A stretch of DNA of 5,557 nucleotides, taken from NCBI GenBank assembly GCA_020199975.1, contig JAIVJP010000100.1, positions 1 through 5,557 on the forward strand, given 5' to 3'. The DNA is from Acidobacteriota bacterium (GTDB lineage Bacteria; Acidobacteriota; Blastocatellia; Pyrinomonadales; Pyrinomonadaceae). The notes beneath the pieces are model-generated. The model did no database searches, was not told the DNA's origin, and worked only from the letters and a program-made list of their open reading frames with translations. Shown here one piece after another: positions 1 through 5,557 of the stretch (positions within the stretch are counted from its first letter, which is position 1; the number at the start of each line of letters is the position of its first letter). The position numbers and the translations under genes are program-made.

Positions 1-202
1 GTGCATTGGCGTGGGAGAAACAACAAACGCAGAGAGAAACAAGAACTAAAAGGAGAGACTTCTTCATAGCTTACCCACCTCCATGGGTTGAAGGGCGTCT
101 GCAATCTACAACAGATGGAAAGAATACAGCGAGCTGGCGAGACTTATATGACCAAAGCGTTACCAAGTCAATAGTGCGACCAGGAAATCCGGACATTGGA
201 GA

Positions 203-775
203 CTAGCTTGCGGTGAGAGACTGGCCACAGCGATTACAGAAACGGGCAGAAGCATCTTTCTGAACAGCCCCACATCCAGTACAGGTACGGCCCACTTGTA
301 GATTCGCACCGCAAGACGAACAGAATTCTGCGCCGGCGCTGTTCGCGGCCCCGCAAGTTCCACAACGGCCGGGCAGGGGAGGAATGTAGCCTCCGGCTTT
401 GCGCGCTATGTGCTCTTCGACTACCTTCCAGGCATCTTCAGTAACCCTGTATTGCCGGTAAGCTCCCAGCGCCGGCAGCGCCAGCAGCAACCCGGCAGAA
501 AGCATCAGGGCAACGGCAGCGACGGCGGCTTTGTCAAACCACTTCTGCATGCCTATCTCAACCCGCGTTCCGCCTGCCTCCGGCGTAATCTTGATTGTCA
601 GCGCGGCTGAAAGTCCGGTGAGGTCGCGCAACGTGCTAGACTTACGGGCCTGCAGCAAGCTCGTTGAAGATACTTGCATCGATTGCACTTCGTAATCTTC
701 GTCAAAAAGATTGCGCAGCTCAGTAATGAGTTTGTGAACGTCAGCTTCAACGCCGGGGTAGTATCTGCTGTCCAT
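203..775 (-). CDS. Membrane-anchored double zinc-ribbon protein
   Basis: This 190-residue protein has three parts. Residues 1-80 form a soluble alpha/beta domain. It contains a 'DYEVQ...LLQARK' stretch and a later 'TRVEIGMQKWFDKAA' stretch, both typical of a widespread uncharacterised bacterial membrane family often fused to zinc ribbons. Residues about 82-105 are one hydrophobic, membrane-spanning helix. After a linker come two C-terminal zinc ribbons: C138/C141 with C152/C155 and C165/C168 with C180/C183, all in CxxC pairs, so both metal sites look complete. Zinc binding is established for such ribbons; the role of the whole protein is unknown, and protein-protein contact or sensing is only a guess. 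The ATG at 775 is preceded by a purine-rich GGGAAGG about 9 bases upstream. It is transcribed divergently from the M28 peptidase gene, and nothing in the sequence shows a functional link between them. Confidence 0.85.
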   Translation of the reverse strand: MDSRYYPGVEADVHKLITELRNLFDEDYEVQSMQVSSTSLLQARKSSTLRDLTGLSAALTIKITPEAGGTRVEIGMQKWFDKAAVAAVALMLSAGLLLALPALGAYRQYRVTEDAWKVVEEHIARKAGGYIPPLPGRCGTCGAANSAGAEFCSSCGANLQVGRTCTGCGAVQKDASARFCNRCGQSLTAS

Positions 776-864
776 CGAGAGGTACCTTCCCTTTCAAGGT
801 TAGCTTTCTTTATCCTACGATGATAGGCAAATCAATGTTCAGTGTTCGAGGTTGAAGGGTTGAT
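776..864. promoter_or_regulatory. Divergent intergenic region, probable promoters for both flanking genes
   Basis: These 89 bases lie between two divergent start codons and must carry the leader of each gene if both are transcribed from here. The stretch is more AT-rich than the flanking genes. On the minus strand a TTGATT and a TAAAGA stand 17 bases apart; on the plus strand TTTCAA and TACGAT stand about 18 apart. Both are weak matches to sigma-70 boxes, so the exact promoter positions are not established. An imperfect palindrome, CCTACGATGATAGG, lies in the middle and could be an operator, but it is short and may be chance. Confidence 0.35.
854..859 (+). promoter_or_regulatory. Ribosome binding site of the M28 peptidase gene
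   Basis: GAAGGG lies five bases before the ATG at 865. It is a reasonable Shine-Dalgarno match and supports that ATG, which also gives a complete N-terminal signal sequence, over the internal methionine at residue 90. Confidence 0.5.
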
Positions 865-3177
865 ATGAGACAACGCTCAAGATCGTCCGTTCTGATTTTG
901 CTGTTTTGCTTAAGCTGTTATTCGACCGCCGTCCCGCAAGCTCTTTTGGGGAACCGAGCACAGGATTGCCCGTCGATTAGTCAGTGCGCACGTGTGGCTT
1001 CGTGCTCCCAAATCAATCCTCTAGCCCTGGCCAGCTCTCGGCCGGCAGACGGAGCGCGACCACTGGATGGATTCACGCGCGAGGGTGCGATAGCTCAGCG
1101 CCGGCTAGAGGAAGAGTTTCGCGCAGTTCCTATGGCAAGCTCGGCGCGTGAGCATTTGAGGCGGCTGACTGCCGAACCTCACGTCGCTGGAACCAAAGAA
1201 GACTATGAGACCGCGGTTTATGTGCGAGACCATATGCGCAGCTATGGCCTGGCAGCAGAGCTGAAAGAGTATGAAGTTCTCCTGCCCTACCCAAAGCAGC
1301 CGGGAATTGTCGAGATTGTTGGCAACCGCCGAGAGAGATTGACGGTAAAGGAAGCAGTAGTTCCCGAAGACCCGACATCATCGAGTCCCAAAATAATTCC
1401 GCTCTTTAATGGCTATAGTCCGAGCGGTGATGTCACTGCCCCGCTGGTTTATGTCAACTATGGTTTGCCTCCTGATTATGAAGCGCTAAAGAAACTCGGC
1501 GTTGATGTAAAAGGCAAGATTGTCCTCGCGCGCTACGGCAACTCATTTCGGGGGGTAAAGGCGAAGGTGGCCGAGGAAAATGGCGTGATTGGATTAATCA
1601 TTTATTCGGATCCGTCAGATGACGGCTACATGCAGGGTGACGTCTATCCAAAAGGCCCCTGGCGTCCTGAAAGCTCTGCACAGCGAGGCTCGGTCCAGTA
1701 TTTGTTTCAGTATCCGGGCGACCCGTTGACTCCCGGGAAGCCCTCGATTCGTGGTGTCGCGAGATTGAAGATCCAGGAAGCAACCAATCTGACGCGCATC
1801 CCCGTACAGCCCATCTCCTACGGAGACGCGCGCCGGCTGCTGGAACCGATGCGCGGGCCTGTGCGACCCAAAGGCTTTCAGGGTGGATTGCCGTTCGCAT
1901 ATCACGTGGGTGGTACTGACGATCTGCGGGTCCATCTGAAAACTGAGATGGACTACAAGATTCGCAAGATCTGGAACGTAGTAGCTCGCATAGAGGGTAA
2001 TGAAGAAAGGGACCGGTGGGTGATCATGGGCAATCACCGCGATGCCTGGACCTTCGGCGCGGTAGATCCAAACAGCGGCTCAACCGCAATGCTCGAAGCC
2101 GCGCGAGGCTTTGGCCGGTTGTTGAAGAACGGTTGGAAACCGCGTCGCACGATCGTGCTTTGTAGTTGGGATGGTGAAGAGTATGGGCTGATCGGCTCAA
2201 CGGAGTGGGCCGAAGAATATGCCGACGAATTAAGAGAGAAAGCGGTCGCTTACCTAAATATGGATGCGGCAGTTTCGGGTGCAAACTTTGGCGCGTCATC
2301 CGTCCCGTCGTTGTGGAAATTGATTCGCGCCGCGACGCGCGACATCCGCGATCCCAAAACGGGAAAGAGCGTGTATCAACAATGGCAGGACCGAAGTCGC
2401 GAATCACTCCCTGAACCGGAGTTGACTGATGCCCAAACTGGTTCGGACGTGAACATCGCCGAGGCGCGCATTGGCGCGTTGGGATCAGGATCGGATTACA
2501 CGCCGTTTTTGCAGCATCTGGGTATTCCTTCCCTCGACATGGGGTTCGGGGGTGATTACGGCGTCTACCACTCCGCCTATGATTCGTTCCACTGGATGAC
2601 ACGCTTCGGTGATCCAACCTTTGCTTACCACGTAGCGGCGGCGCAGTTGTGGGGCACGGTGGCAATGCGTTTGGCTGATGCGGACGGACTTCCGTTCGAC
2701 TACGTAGACTACGGCGCGCAGATCAACGAATTTTTTACCGAGAGCCTTAAGATGGCGAGGCGCCGGAATCTATCAGCCGCATTTGATGAAAAGGGAATAA
2801 GCGAAGCGATTGAAAACTTCTCCAGGGAGGCTGGCCGGGTTGAGAAAAGCCGGCAAGAAACAGTGCTCGAGGTTGAGCGAACGCGGGTGGAAGCGAACGA
2901 TCGGTATCGGGGATCAGAGGCAAGATTGAAACGCATTAACGATGCATTGCTGGCAACCGAACGAGCGCTAACTGACGTCCGAGGGTTGCGTGGACGGCCC
3001 TGGTACCGGCATCAGATCTACGCGCCGGGATTCTATACGGGATACGCAGCTCAGCCGCTTCCTGATTTTCGTCAGGCGCTTGAAGATCGAAGCACGGCCA
3101 ACGCAAAAGAAGCCCTGGATAGAATTGTCGCGGCAATAAAGCGGGCGACCGAAGTATTGCGCAAGGCGCGTGACTAG
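865..3177 (+). CDS. Secreted M28 zinc peptidase, glutamate carboxypeptidase II-like (PA and TFR-dimerisation domains)
   Basis: This 770-residue protein has the full domain order of the M28B family (glutamate carboxypeptidase II / transferrin-receptor-like). Residues 1-26 look like a Sec signal peptide (basic RQRSR, then a hydrophobic core), so it should act outside the cytoplasm. A PA (protease-associated) domain covers about 180-330. The catalytic M28 domain covers about 365-600, and a helical dimerisation domain about 640-765. By motif, the two-zinc ligands are H391 (GNHRDAW), D401 (VDPNSG), E439 with general base E438 (WDGEEYG), D467 (YLNMDA) and H569 (VYHSAYDS). All are present, so an active exopeptidase is expected. 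Length is close to that of human GCPII. By eye, the arginine patch that binds the C-terminal glutamate in GCPII is not kept after LGIPS (D558, G560), so the substrate is probably not a glutamate-terminated peptide. A linker with three evenly spaced cysteines (C35, C41, C47) follows the signal peptide. The next gene starts 99 bases downstream, so co-transcription is possible. Confidence 0.93.
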   Translation: MRQRSRSSVLILLFCLSCYSTAVPQALLGNRAQDCPSISQCARVASCSQINPLALASSRPADGARPLDGFTREGAIAQRRLEEEFRAVPMASSAREHLRRLTAEPHVAGTKEDYETAVYVRDHMRSYGLAAELKEYEVLLPYPKQPGIVEIVGNRRERLTVKEAVVPEDPTSSSPKIIPLFNGYSPSGDVTAPLVYVNYGLPPDYEALKKLGVDVKGKIVLARYGNSFRGVKAKVAEENGVIGLIIYSDPSDDGYMQGDVYPKGPWRPESSAQRGSVQYLFQYPGDPLTPGKPSIRGVARLKIQEATNLTRIPVQPISYGDARRLLEPMRGPVRPKGFQGGLPFAYHVGGTDDLRVHLKTEMDYKIRKIWNVVARIEGNEERDRWVIMGNHRDAWTFGAVDPNSGSTAMLEAARGFGRLLKNGWKPRRTIVLCSWDGEEYGLIGSTEWAEEYADELREKAVAYLNMDAAVSGANFGASSVPSLWKLIRAATRDIRDPKTGKSVYQQWQDRSRESLPEPELTDAQTGSDVNIAEARIGALGSGSDYTPFLQHLGIPSLDMGFGGDYGVYHSAYDSFHWMTRFGDPTFAYHVAAAQLWGTVAMRLADADGLPFDYVDYGAQINEFFTESLKMARRRNLSAAFDEKGISEAIENFSREAGRVEKSRQETVLEVERTRVEANDRYRGSEARLKRINDALLATERALTDVRGLRGRPWYRHQIYAPGFYTGYAAQPLPDFRQALEDRSTANAKEALDRIVAAIKRATEVLRKARD

Positions 3178-3263
3178 GTTTCGCACGTGAAGACCTGGGT
3201 TTGGAGTTCTGAGATCCGCAGCGGAGGGAAACAGACGAGCAGGACGAATACCAATATTAAACG

Positions 3264-3270
3264 AAGGAGG
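3264..3270 (+). promoter_or_regulatory. Strong Shine-Dalgarno that fixes the start at 3277
   Basis: AAGGAGG followed by six bases and then ATG at 3277 is a near-perfect ribosome binding site. The same frame is open upstream to a GTG at 3187, but that start has no such site and would put about 30 polar residues before the signal peptide, so 3277 is preferred. Confidence 0.85.
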
Positions 3271-3276
3271 GGGATC

Positions 3277-3771
3277 ATGGGAAAAGGGCTTAAGGGGATC
3301 TACATCTTTCTTGTTTTGGTTTCATTAGTTTCAGTCATTGTCGCGCAACAGCCGCGTGGCCGGAGCCCGCGCACGCCCGCGCCGGCACCGAAACCGGATC
3401 TGAAAATTAAGTACAAGACGAACACCGGCGGGCAAATGATGGAAAGCGCCACAATGCTTAAAGGCGCACGCGAACGCAGCGAAATGCGTACCGGCCACAT
3501 GGCTATGGTGAGTATCATCCAGTGTGATCTTAAGCGTACGATTCAACTGAACGAGAAAGCTCGCAAATACGTCATCACATCGATGGAAGCTAGCGATTCC
3601 TCCGGGTCAGTTCCGAGCAGTACTGCGCCGAGTGGGCCGGCGGAGCCATCTCGCCGTGGAGGCGTTGTAACATACACCACCACCTCTATCGATACTGGCG
3701 AACGCAAAGAGATATTCGGTTTTACGGCGAGACACATCAAGAGTTCCACTGTCACTGAATCAGCGAACTGA
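3277..3771 (+). CDS. N-terminal part of an exported protein of unknown function, ends at a frameshift
   Basis: This is the 164-residue 5' portion of a gene that continues in another frame. Residues 1-23 form a signal peptide: MGKGLKG, then a hydrophobic core ending VIVAQQ. A proline/arginine-rich linker follows (about 26-40). A beta-rich domain then starts at 'DLKIKYKT' and includes 'IIQCDLKRTIQLNEKARKYVI' and 'GFTARHIK'. I associate this style, with alternating strands and a 'C-D-x-K-R-x-I-x-L' core, with exported acidobacterial proteins annotated as hypothetical; a relation to DUF4412 or other LolA-like lipid-binding folds is possible but unproven. A serine/proline-rich insert lies at about 106-125. 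The TGA at 3769-3771 comes just after 'TVTESAN', in the middle of what should be the domain, so a product ending here would probably be misfolded. The start is well fixed by the strong ribosome binding site. Confidence 0.7.
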   Translation: MGKGLKGIYIFLVLVSLVSVIVAQQPRGRSPRTPAPAPKPDLKIKYKTNTGGQMMESATMLKGARERSEMRTGHMAMVSIIQCDLKRTIQLNEKARKYVITSMEASDSSGSVPSSTAPSGPAEPSRRGGVVTYTTTSIDTGERKEIFGFTARHIKSSTVTESAN

Positions 3772-3919
3772 GCGGGATGGTTGGTACATAGACTTCTCTT
3801 TTGGACTTGATTGCAATCAAGGTGGAAGCTATGCGGCAAACTACCCCGTCGCCCCTGGTGGCTGTAGGGATCGCATTCAGTTCAAGCAACTAGGAGCTGC
3901 GCGTACTGGATATCCACTG

Positions 3920-4615
3920 ATGGAGACGACCACGATGTACGGCGCCGACGGTAAGGAAATGTTCACATCAACCAAGGAGGTGGTGGAGCTTTCGCGTGAG
4001 CCGCTTGATGCGGCTTTATTCGACGTGCCCGCCGGGTACACTGAAACGCAGAACTCTCAGGAACTATATGGCGCGCTCTCAACGGCGGAAACGACAAGCT
4101 CGGCGATGCCGGCGCCTGACCCCAGCGCTGACGACCGAAACAATGCAATCTCCAGTCTGGCCGAAACCAAACAAGCGGGGACCCTCCGCGTGGGAGTCGT
4201 GACGATCAATAACATGAGCGGTCGGCCGGTTTCACTCGACGCGTTGCGTGAACGTCTGGTGAATGGAATTGGAGGGGCGGGAATAGATGCAGTGCGGCTG
4301 AACGCGACATCGCAAGCAGCAGCCGAAGCCGAAGCCAAAGCCAAGCAATGCAATTTCATCCTCTATACCGACATCAGTAGTTTGAAGATCTCCGCGGCGA
4401 AGAAGCTCGGCGGTATTTTGGGCCGCGCCACGGGAGTCAGCGGAGTCGATCGGAGCGATGCGCGTGTCGACTTTAGACTATTTGCCGTGGGTGAGACTTC
4501 ACCACGCTTACAGTCGTCCGTGACTGGAAAAGAGGAAGGTGGTGAAGCAAGCATCGGAACGGCTCTGGACTCGGAGGCCAGGGCAGTTAGTGCGGCCGTG
4601 AGAAGAGGCAGGTAG
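3920..4615 (+). CDS. C-terminal part of the same frameshifted exported protein
   Basis: The first possible ATG of this frame is at 3920, but coding clearly extends upstream without a stop. Bases 3773-3919 read 'RDGWYIDFSFGLDC' and later 'GGCRDR', and this flows into 'GYPLMETTTMYGADGKE'. There is no Shine-Dalgarno before 3920, so this is probably not an independent start. The first section completes the exported beta-rich domain, with 'VVELSREPLDAALFDVPAGY', a typical closing strand of such domains. After a flexible linker (about residues 55-90 counted from 3920), a second domain begins at 'GTLRVGVVTINNMSG' and includes 'LRERLVNGI', an Ala/Glu/Lys helix, and 'CNFILYTDISSL'. It ends in a serine- and alanine-rich tail. 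That pattern of VGV strand, helix, then ILYTD strand suggests a compact alpha/beta domain vaguely like periplasmic CsgG/FlgO-type proteins; this is inference. No function can be assigned. Confidence 0.65.
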   Translation: METTTMYGADGKEMFTSTKEVVELSREPLDAALFDVPAGYTETQNSQELYGALSTAETTSSAMPAPDPSADDRNNAISSLAETKQAGTLRVGVVTINNMSGRPVSLDALRERLVNGIGGAGIDAVRLNATSQAAAEAEAKAKQCNFILYTDISSLKISAAKKLGGILGRATGVSGVDRSDARVDFRLFAVGETSPRLQSSVTGKEEGGEASIGTALDSEARAVSAAVRRGR

Positions 4616-4625
4616 GTTTTCCACA

Positions 4626-4656
4626 CGTAGGGGCGCGACGTGGGCGCGCCTCTACG
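4626..4656. terminator. GC-rich hairpin between convergent genes, candidate bidirectional terminator or small palindromic repeat
   Basis: CGTAGGGGCGCG at 4626-4637 pairs with CGCGCCTCTACG at 4645-4656 over 12 positions: 11 Watson-Crick pairs and one G-U wobble, with a seven-base loop. It stands 10 bases after the stop at 4615 and 28 bases before the stop of the minus-strand gene, where a terminator serving both would be expected. There is no T tract on either side, so it is not a textbook intrinsic terminator. It could equally be a copy of a dispersed REP-like palindrome. Confidence 0.5.
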
Positions 4657-4684
4657 ACTAATAAAGATGCCAAATGGAAAATGC

Positions 4685-5266
4685 TCAGTTCTTTCCCTTC
4701 GCTTTTTCCTCCTTACCTTTTCTTTTCTTTTCAACCGGAGGCGGTAACTTCGTAGCAGCCTCCAGTATCGACTCAGCATTTTCTGTGAGCTCTTCAAAAC
4801 GAGCTGTCTCTGCGTCGCCCCTAGCTTGTTCACGCAAAGGCCGCAACTGATCGAAGATTCGAGTTGCCTCCGCTGCCAGTTTCCGGAGAGCTTTGGGAAT
4901 CAGCGGGTTTTTTTCGTCGCGCGCGCTGACATCGTCGATATTGGTAACGGCTTCGTCCAGAATCTTCGCAATGTCTCCCAGCAATTCCGCGCGCGAACCA
5001 TTTGGCAATTCCCCCCACTTTTCAGAATCTTTCTTTAGTTGCTTTGGACTCGGAGCATCCACGCCGGTCAATACCAGCAGGCGGCGATCTGCTGCTTTCA
5101 CAAAAATCTCAATACGCTGATCCAGAACTTGGGCATCCTTGACGAGTTCCACCTCCTGTGGGGTCAAGTGATCGCGAGACTGAACAGGTTTGGCCGAACT
5201 GAAGAGAGTCAAAGCTGGCAGGCAAAGGAGGGCCAGCGCCACTAAATTAGTTCGGGTCGTTATCAT
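4685..5266 (-). CDS. Exported helical protein of unknown function
   Basis: I do not recognise a named family for this 193-residue protein. Residues 1-30 are a signal peptide: MITTRTN, a hydrophobic core, then SSAKPVQS, so it should be exported. The mature part is mostly charged, amphipathic helix. It includes 'EVELVKDAQVLDQRIEIFVKAADRR' (about 38-62), where residues are spaced in a heptad-like way, a central 'WGELPNGSRAELLGDIAKILDEAVTNIDDVS' region, and a third helical region at about 125-172. The C-terminus (about 179-193) is a run of lysines, arginines and glutamates that could bind nucleic acid, wall polymer or membrane phosphates. The start is supported by GGAGAGAA about six bases upstream. 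Its ATG overlaps the stop of the upstream gene in ATGA, so the two are probably translated in a coupled way and may share a process. Confidence 0.8.
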   Translation of the reverse strand: MITTRTNLVALALLCLPALTLFSSAKPVQSRDHLTPQEVELVKDAQVLDQRIEIFVKAADRRLLVLTGVDAPSPKQLKKDSEKWGELPNGSRAELLGDIAKILDEAVTNIDDVSARDEKNPLIPKALRKLAAEATRIFDQLRPLREQARGDAETARFEELTENAESILEAATKLPPPVEKKRKGKEEKAKGKN

Positions 5267-5557
5267 GGTGTTCTCTCCGGCGCCGCGGCGCTGTTCTTAC
5301 GTGATTTGTCCAATGGTCTTTCCTCAGCCTTTTTCTGAGGTTCACGAAACACTGTGTGTCCGTAAAAGGAATTGAGTGCTTCAGTTCGTCCTTTACGCGC
5401 GAATTCCTCCAACTTCTTGATCCAAACGGCGTACTCCAAAGGCGTGCTGCGTCTAATTGCGGTCAGGCGTGGTCCGTGTGCGCGGAGAGCCAACTCGAGC
5501 CGCTTGTAGAGATCCCGGGTCTTATTCTTATCGCGCATCATCGGGCTGAGATAACTT
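5263..5557 (-). CDS. DUF4129-like domain, probable C-terminal end of a larger protein (partial at window edge)
   Basis: The frame is open to the right edge, so the true start may be outside the window. The first in-window start is ATG at 5541 (92 residues; a second ATG follows directly), without a clear Shine-Dalgarno. Counting from 5541, residues 10-66 read 'LYKRLELALRAHG', 'STPLEYA' and 'LNSFYGHTVFRE'. This matches the pattern I know for DUF4129: a Y-x-x-L-x-x-x-L helix, a G-x-R turn, a T-P-x-E-(F/Y)-A box and a closing tyrosine/arginine segment. DUF4129 normally forms the cytoplasmic tail of membrane transglutaminase-like proteins (TgpA type) or similar envelope proteins, so the missing part may be a membrane and transglutaminase region; that is inference. 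A lysine/glutamate/proline-rich tail follows (about 68-92). The stop TGA overlaps the ATG of the next gene by four bases. Confidence 0.6.
   Translation of the reverse strand, partial: SYLSPMMRDKNKTRDLYKRLELALRAHGPRLTAIRRSTPLEYAVWIKKLEEFARKGRTEALNSFYGHTVFREPQKKAEERPLDKSRKNSAAAPERTP
5271..5278 (-). promoter_or_regulatory. Ribosome binding site of the 193-residue exported protein
   Basis: On the minus strand GGAGAGAA ends four bases before the ATG at 5266, with the GGAGAG core six bases away. It lies inside the 3' end of the upstream coding region, as expected for two overlapping genes of one operon. Confidence 0.6.

Larger units (their letters stand above)
3277..4615 (+). pseudogene. Whole gene interrupted by one frameshift between 3671 and 3771
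   Basis: Taken together the two pieces above would make one exported protein of about 440 residues: signal peptide, beta-rich domain, linker, alpha/beta domain. The upstream frame is open to a TGA at 3769-3771. The frame one base later is open from just after a TAA at 3668-3670 all the way to the TAG at 4613-4615. Protein-like sequence switches frame near 3757-3775, from 'TVTES' to 'TERDGWYID'. Removing one base there, for example one A of the AA at 3766-3767, restores a continuous frame reading 'TESATERDGWYIDF'. Nothing else in the gene is damaged. That fits either a very recent mutation or a sequencing/assembly error. A short deletion not divisible by three is also possible. I see no recognised slippery site for programmed +1 shifting. 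If the read is an error, this is simply an intact gene. Confidence 0.75.

Noticed and set aside
73..88. Short inverted repeat ACCCA...TGGGT
   Set aside because: Only five pairs and no T tract; expected by chance in 200 bases.
6..206. Short plus-strand reading frame of 66 codons from a TTG
   Set aside because: No ribosome binding site, a composition unlike a folded protein, and no recognisable motif. It runs convergently into the end of the zinc-ribbon gene. It could be the tail of a gene outside the window, but I cannot support that.
888..925. Possible lipoprotein cleavage site at C15 or C18 of the peptidase
   Set aside because: The residues before each cysteine (LLF-C, CLS-C) do not fit the lipobox pattern; an ordinary signal peptide is more likely.
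2024..2665. Long antisense reading frame of 213 codons inside the M28 peptidase gene
   Set aside because: It lies opposite the conserved catalytic domain and is rich in Arg, Pro and Ser, as expected for the shadow of a GC-rich gene. No motif or start signal.
3187..3276. Upstream GTG start that would lengthen the exported protein by 30 residues
   Set aside because: The strong AAGGAGG at 3264-3270 and the signal peptide both point to the ATG at 3277.
3763..3775. Programmed +1 frameshift at the TGA
   Set aside because: The codon before the TGA is AAC, which would not re-pair well one base on (ACT), and there is no internal Shine-Dalgarno close upstream as in prfB. An accidental indel is simpler.
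4363..4833. Minus-strand frame of 156 codons spanning the 4616-4684 gap
   Set aside because: It overlaps two better-supported genes, crosses the hairpin and has a basic low-complexity start. It is a shadow frame.

Overview
The window reads as a bacterial chromosome fragment of moderately high GC content. Zinc-ribbon membrane proteins, a secreted glutamate-carboxypeptidase-II-like M28 peptidase and several exported proteins of unknown function together resemble what I know of Acidobacteriota (Blastocatellia/Pyrinomonadaceae-like soil bacteria). This placement is from protein style only. No rRNA, tRNA or taxonomic marker is present.

Layout from left to right. Positions 1-202 hold nothing I can support as a gene. 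Positions 203-775 (minus) encode a one-helix membrane protein with two C-terminal zinc ribbons. A short divergent intergenic region (776-864) separates it from a complete secreted M28 peptidase with a PA domain and a C-terminal dimerisation domain (865-3177, plus). Downstream, a strong ribosome binding site starts an exported two-part protein at 3277. Its reading frame is broken once, between 3671 and 3771, so the coding region shows as 3277-3771 followed by an open +1-shifted frame running to 4615. A GC-rich hairpin (4626-4656) lies between this gene and two minus-strand genes that converge on it. These are an exported helical protein of unknown function (4685-5266) and, overlapping its start by four bases (ATGA), a DUF4129-like reading frame (5263 to the right edge) that is probably the C-terminal end of a larger protein cut by the window.

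Working together: the products are mostly cell-envelope or secreted. The peptidase probably degrades peptides outside the cytoplasm. The broken gene and the 193-residue protein are predicted to be exported but have no known function. The only real operon evidence is the overlapping minus-strand pair at the right end. I see no CRISPR array, insertion sequence, phage gene, toxin-antitoxin pair or defence cassette. The most noteworthy observation is the single, sharply localised frameshift in an otherwise intact gene.
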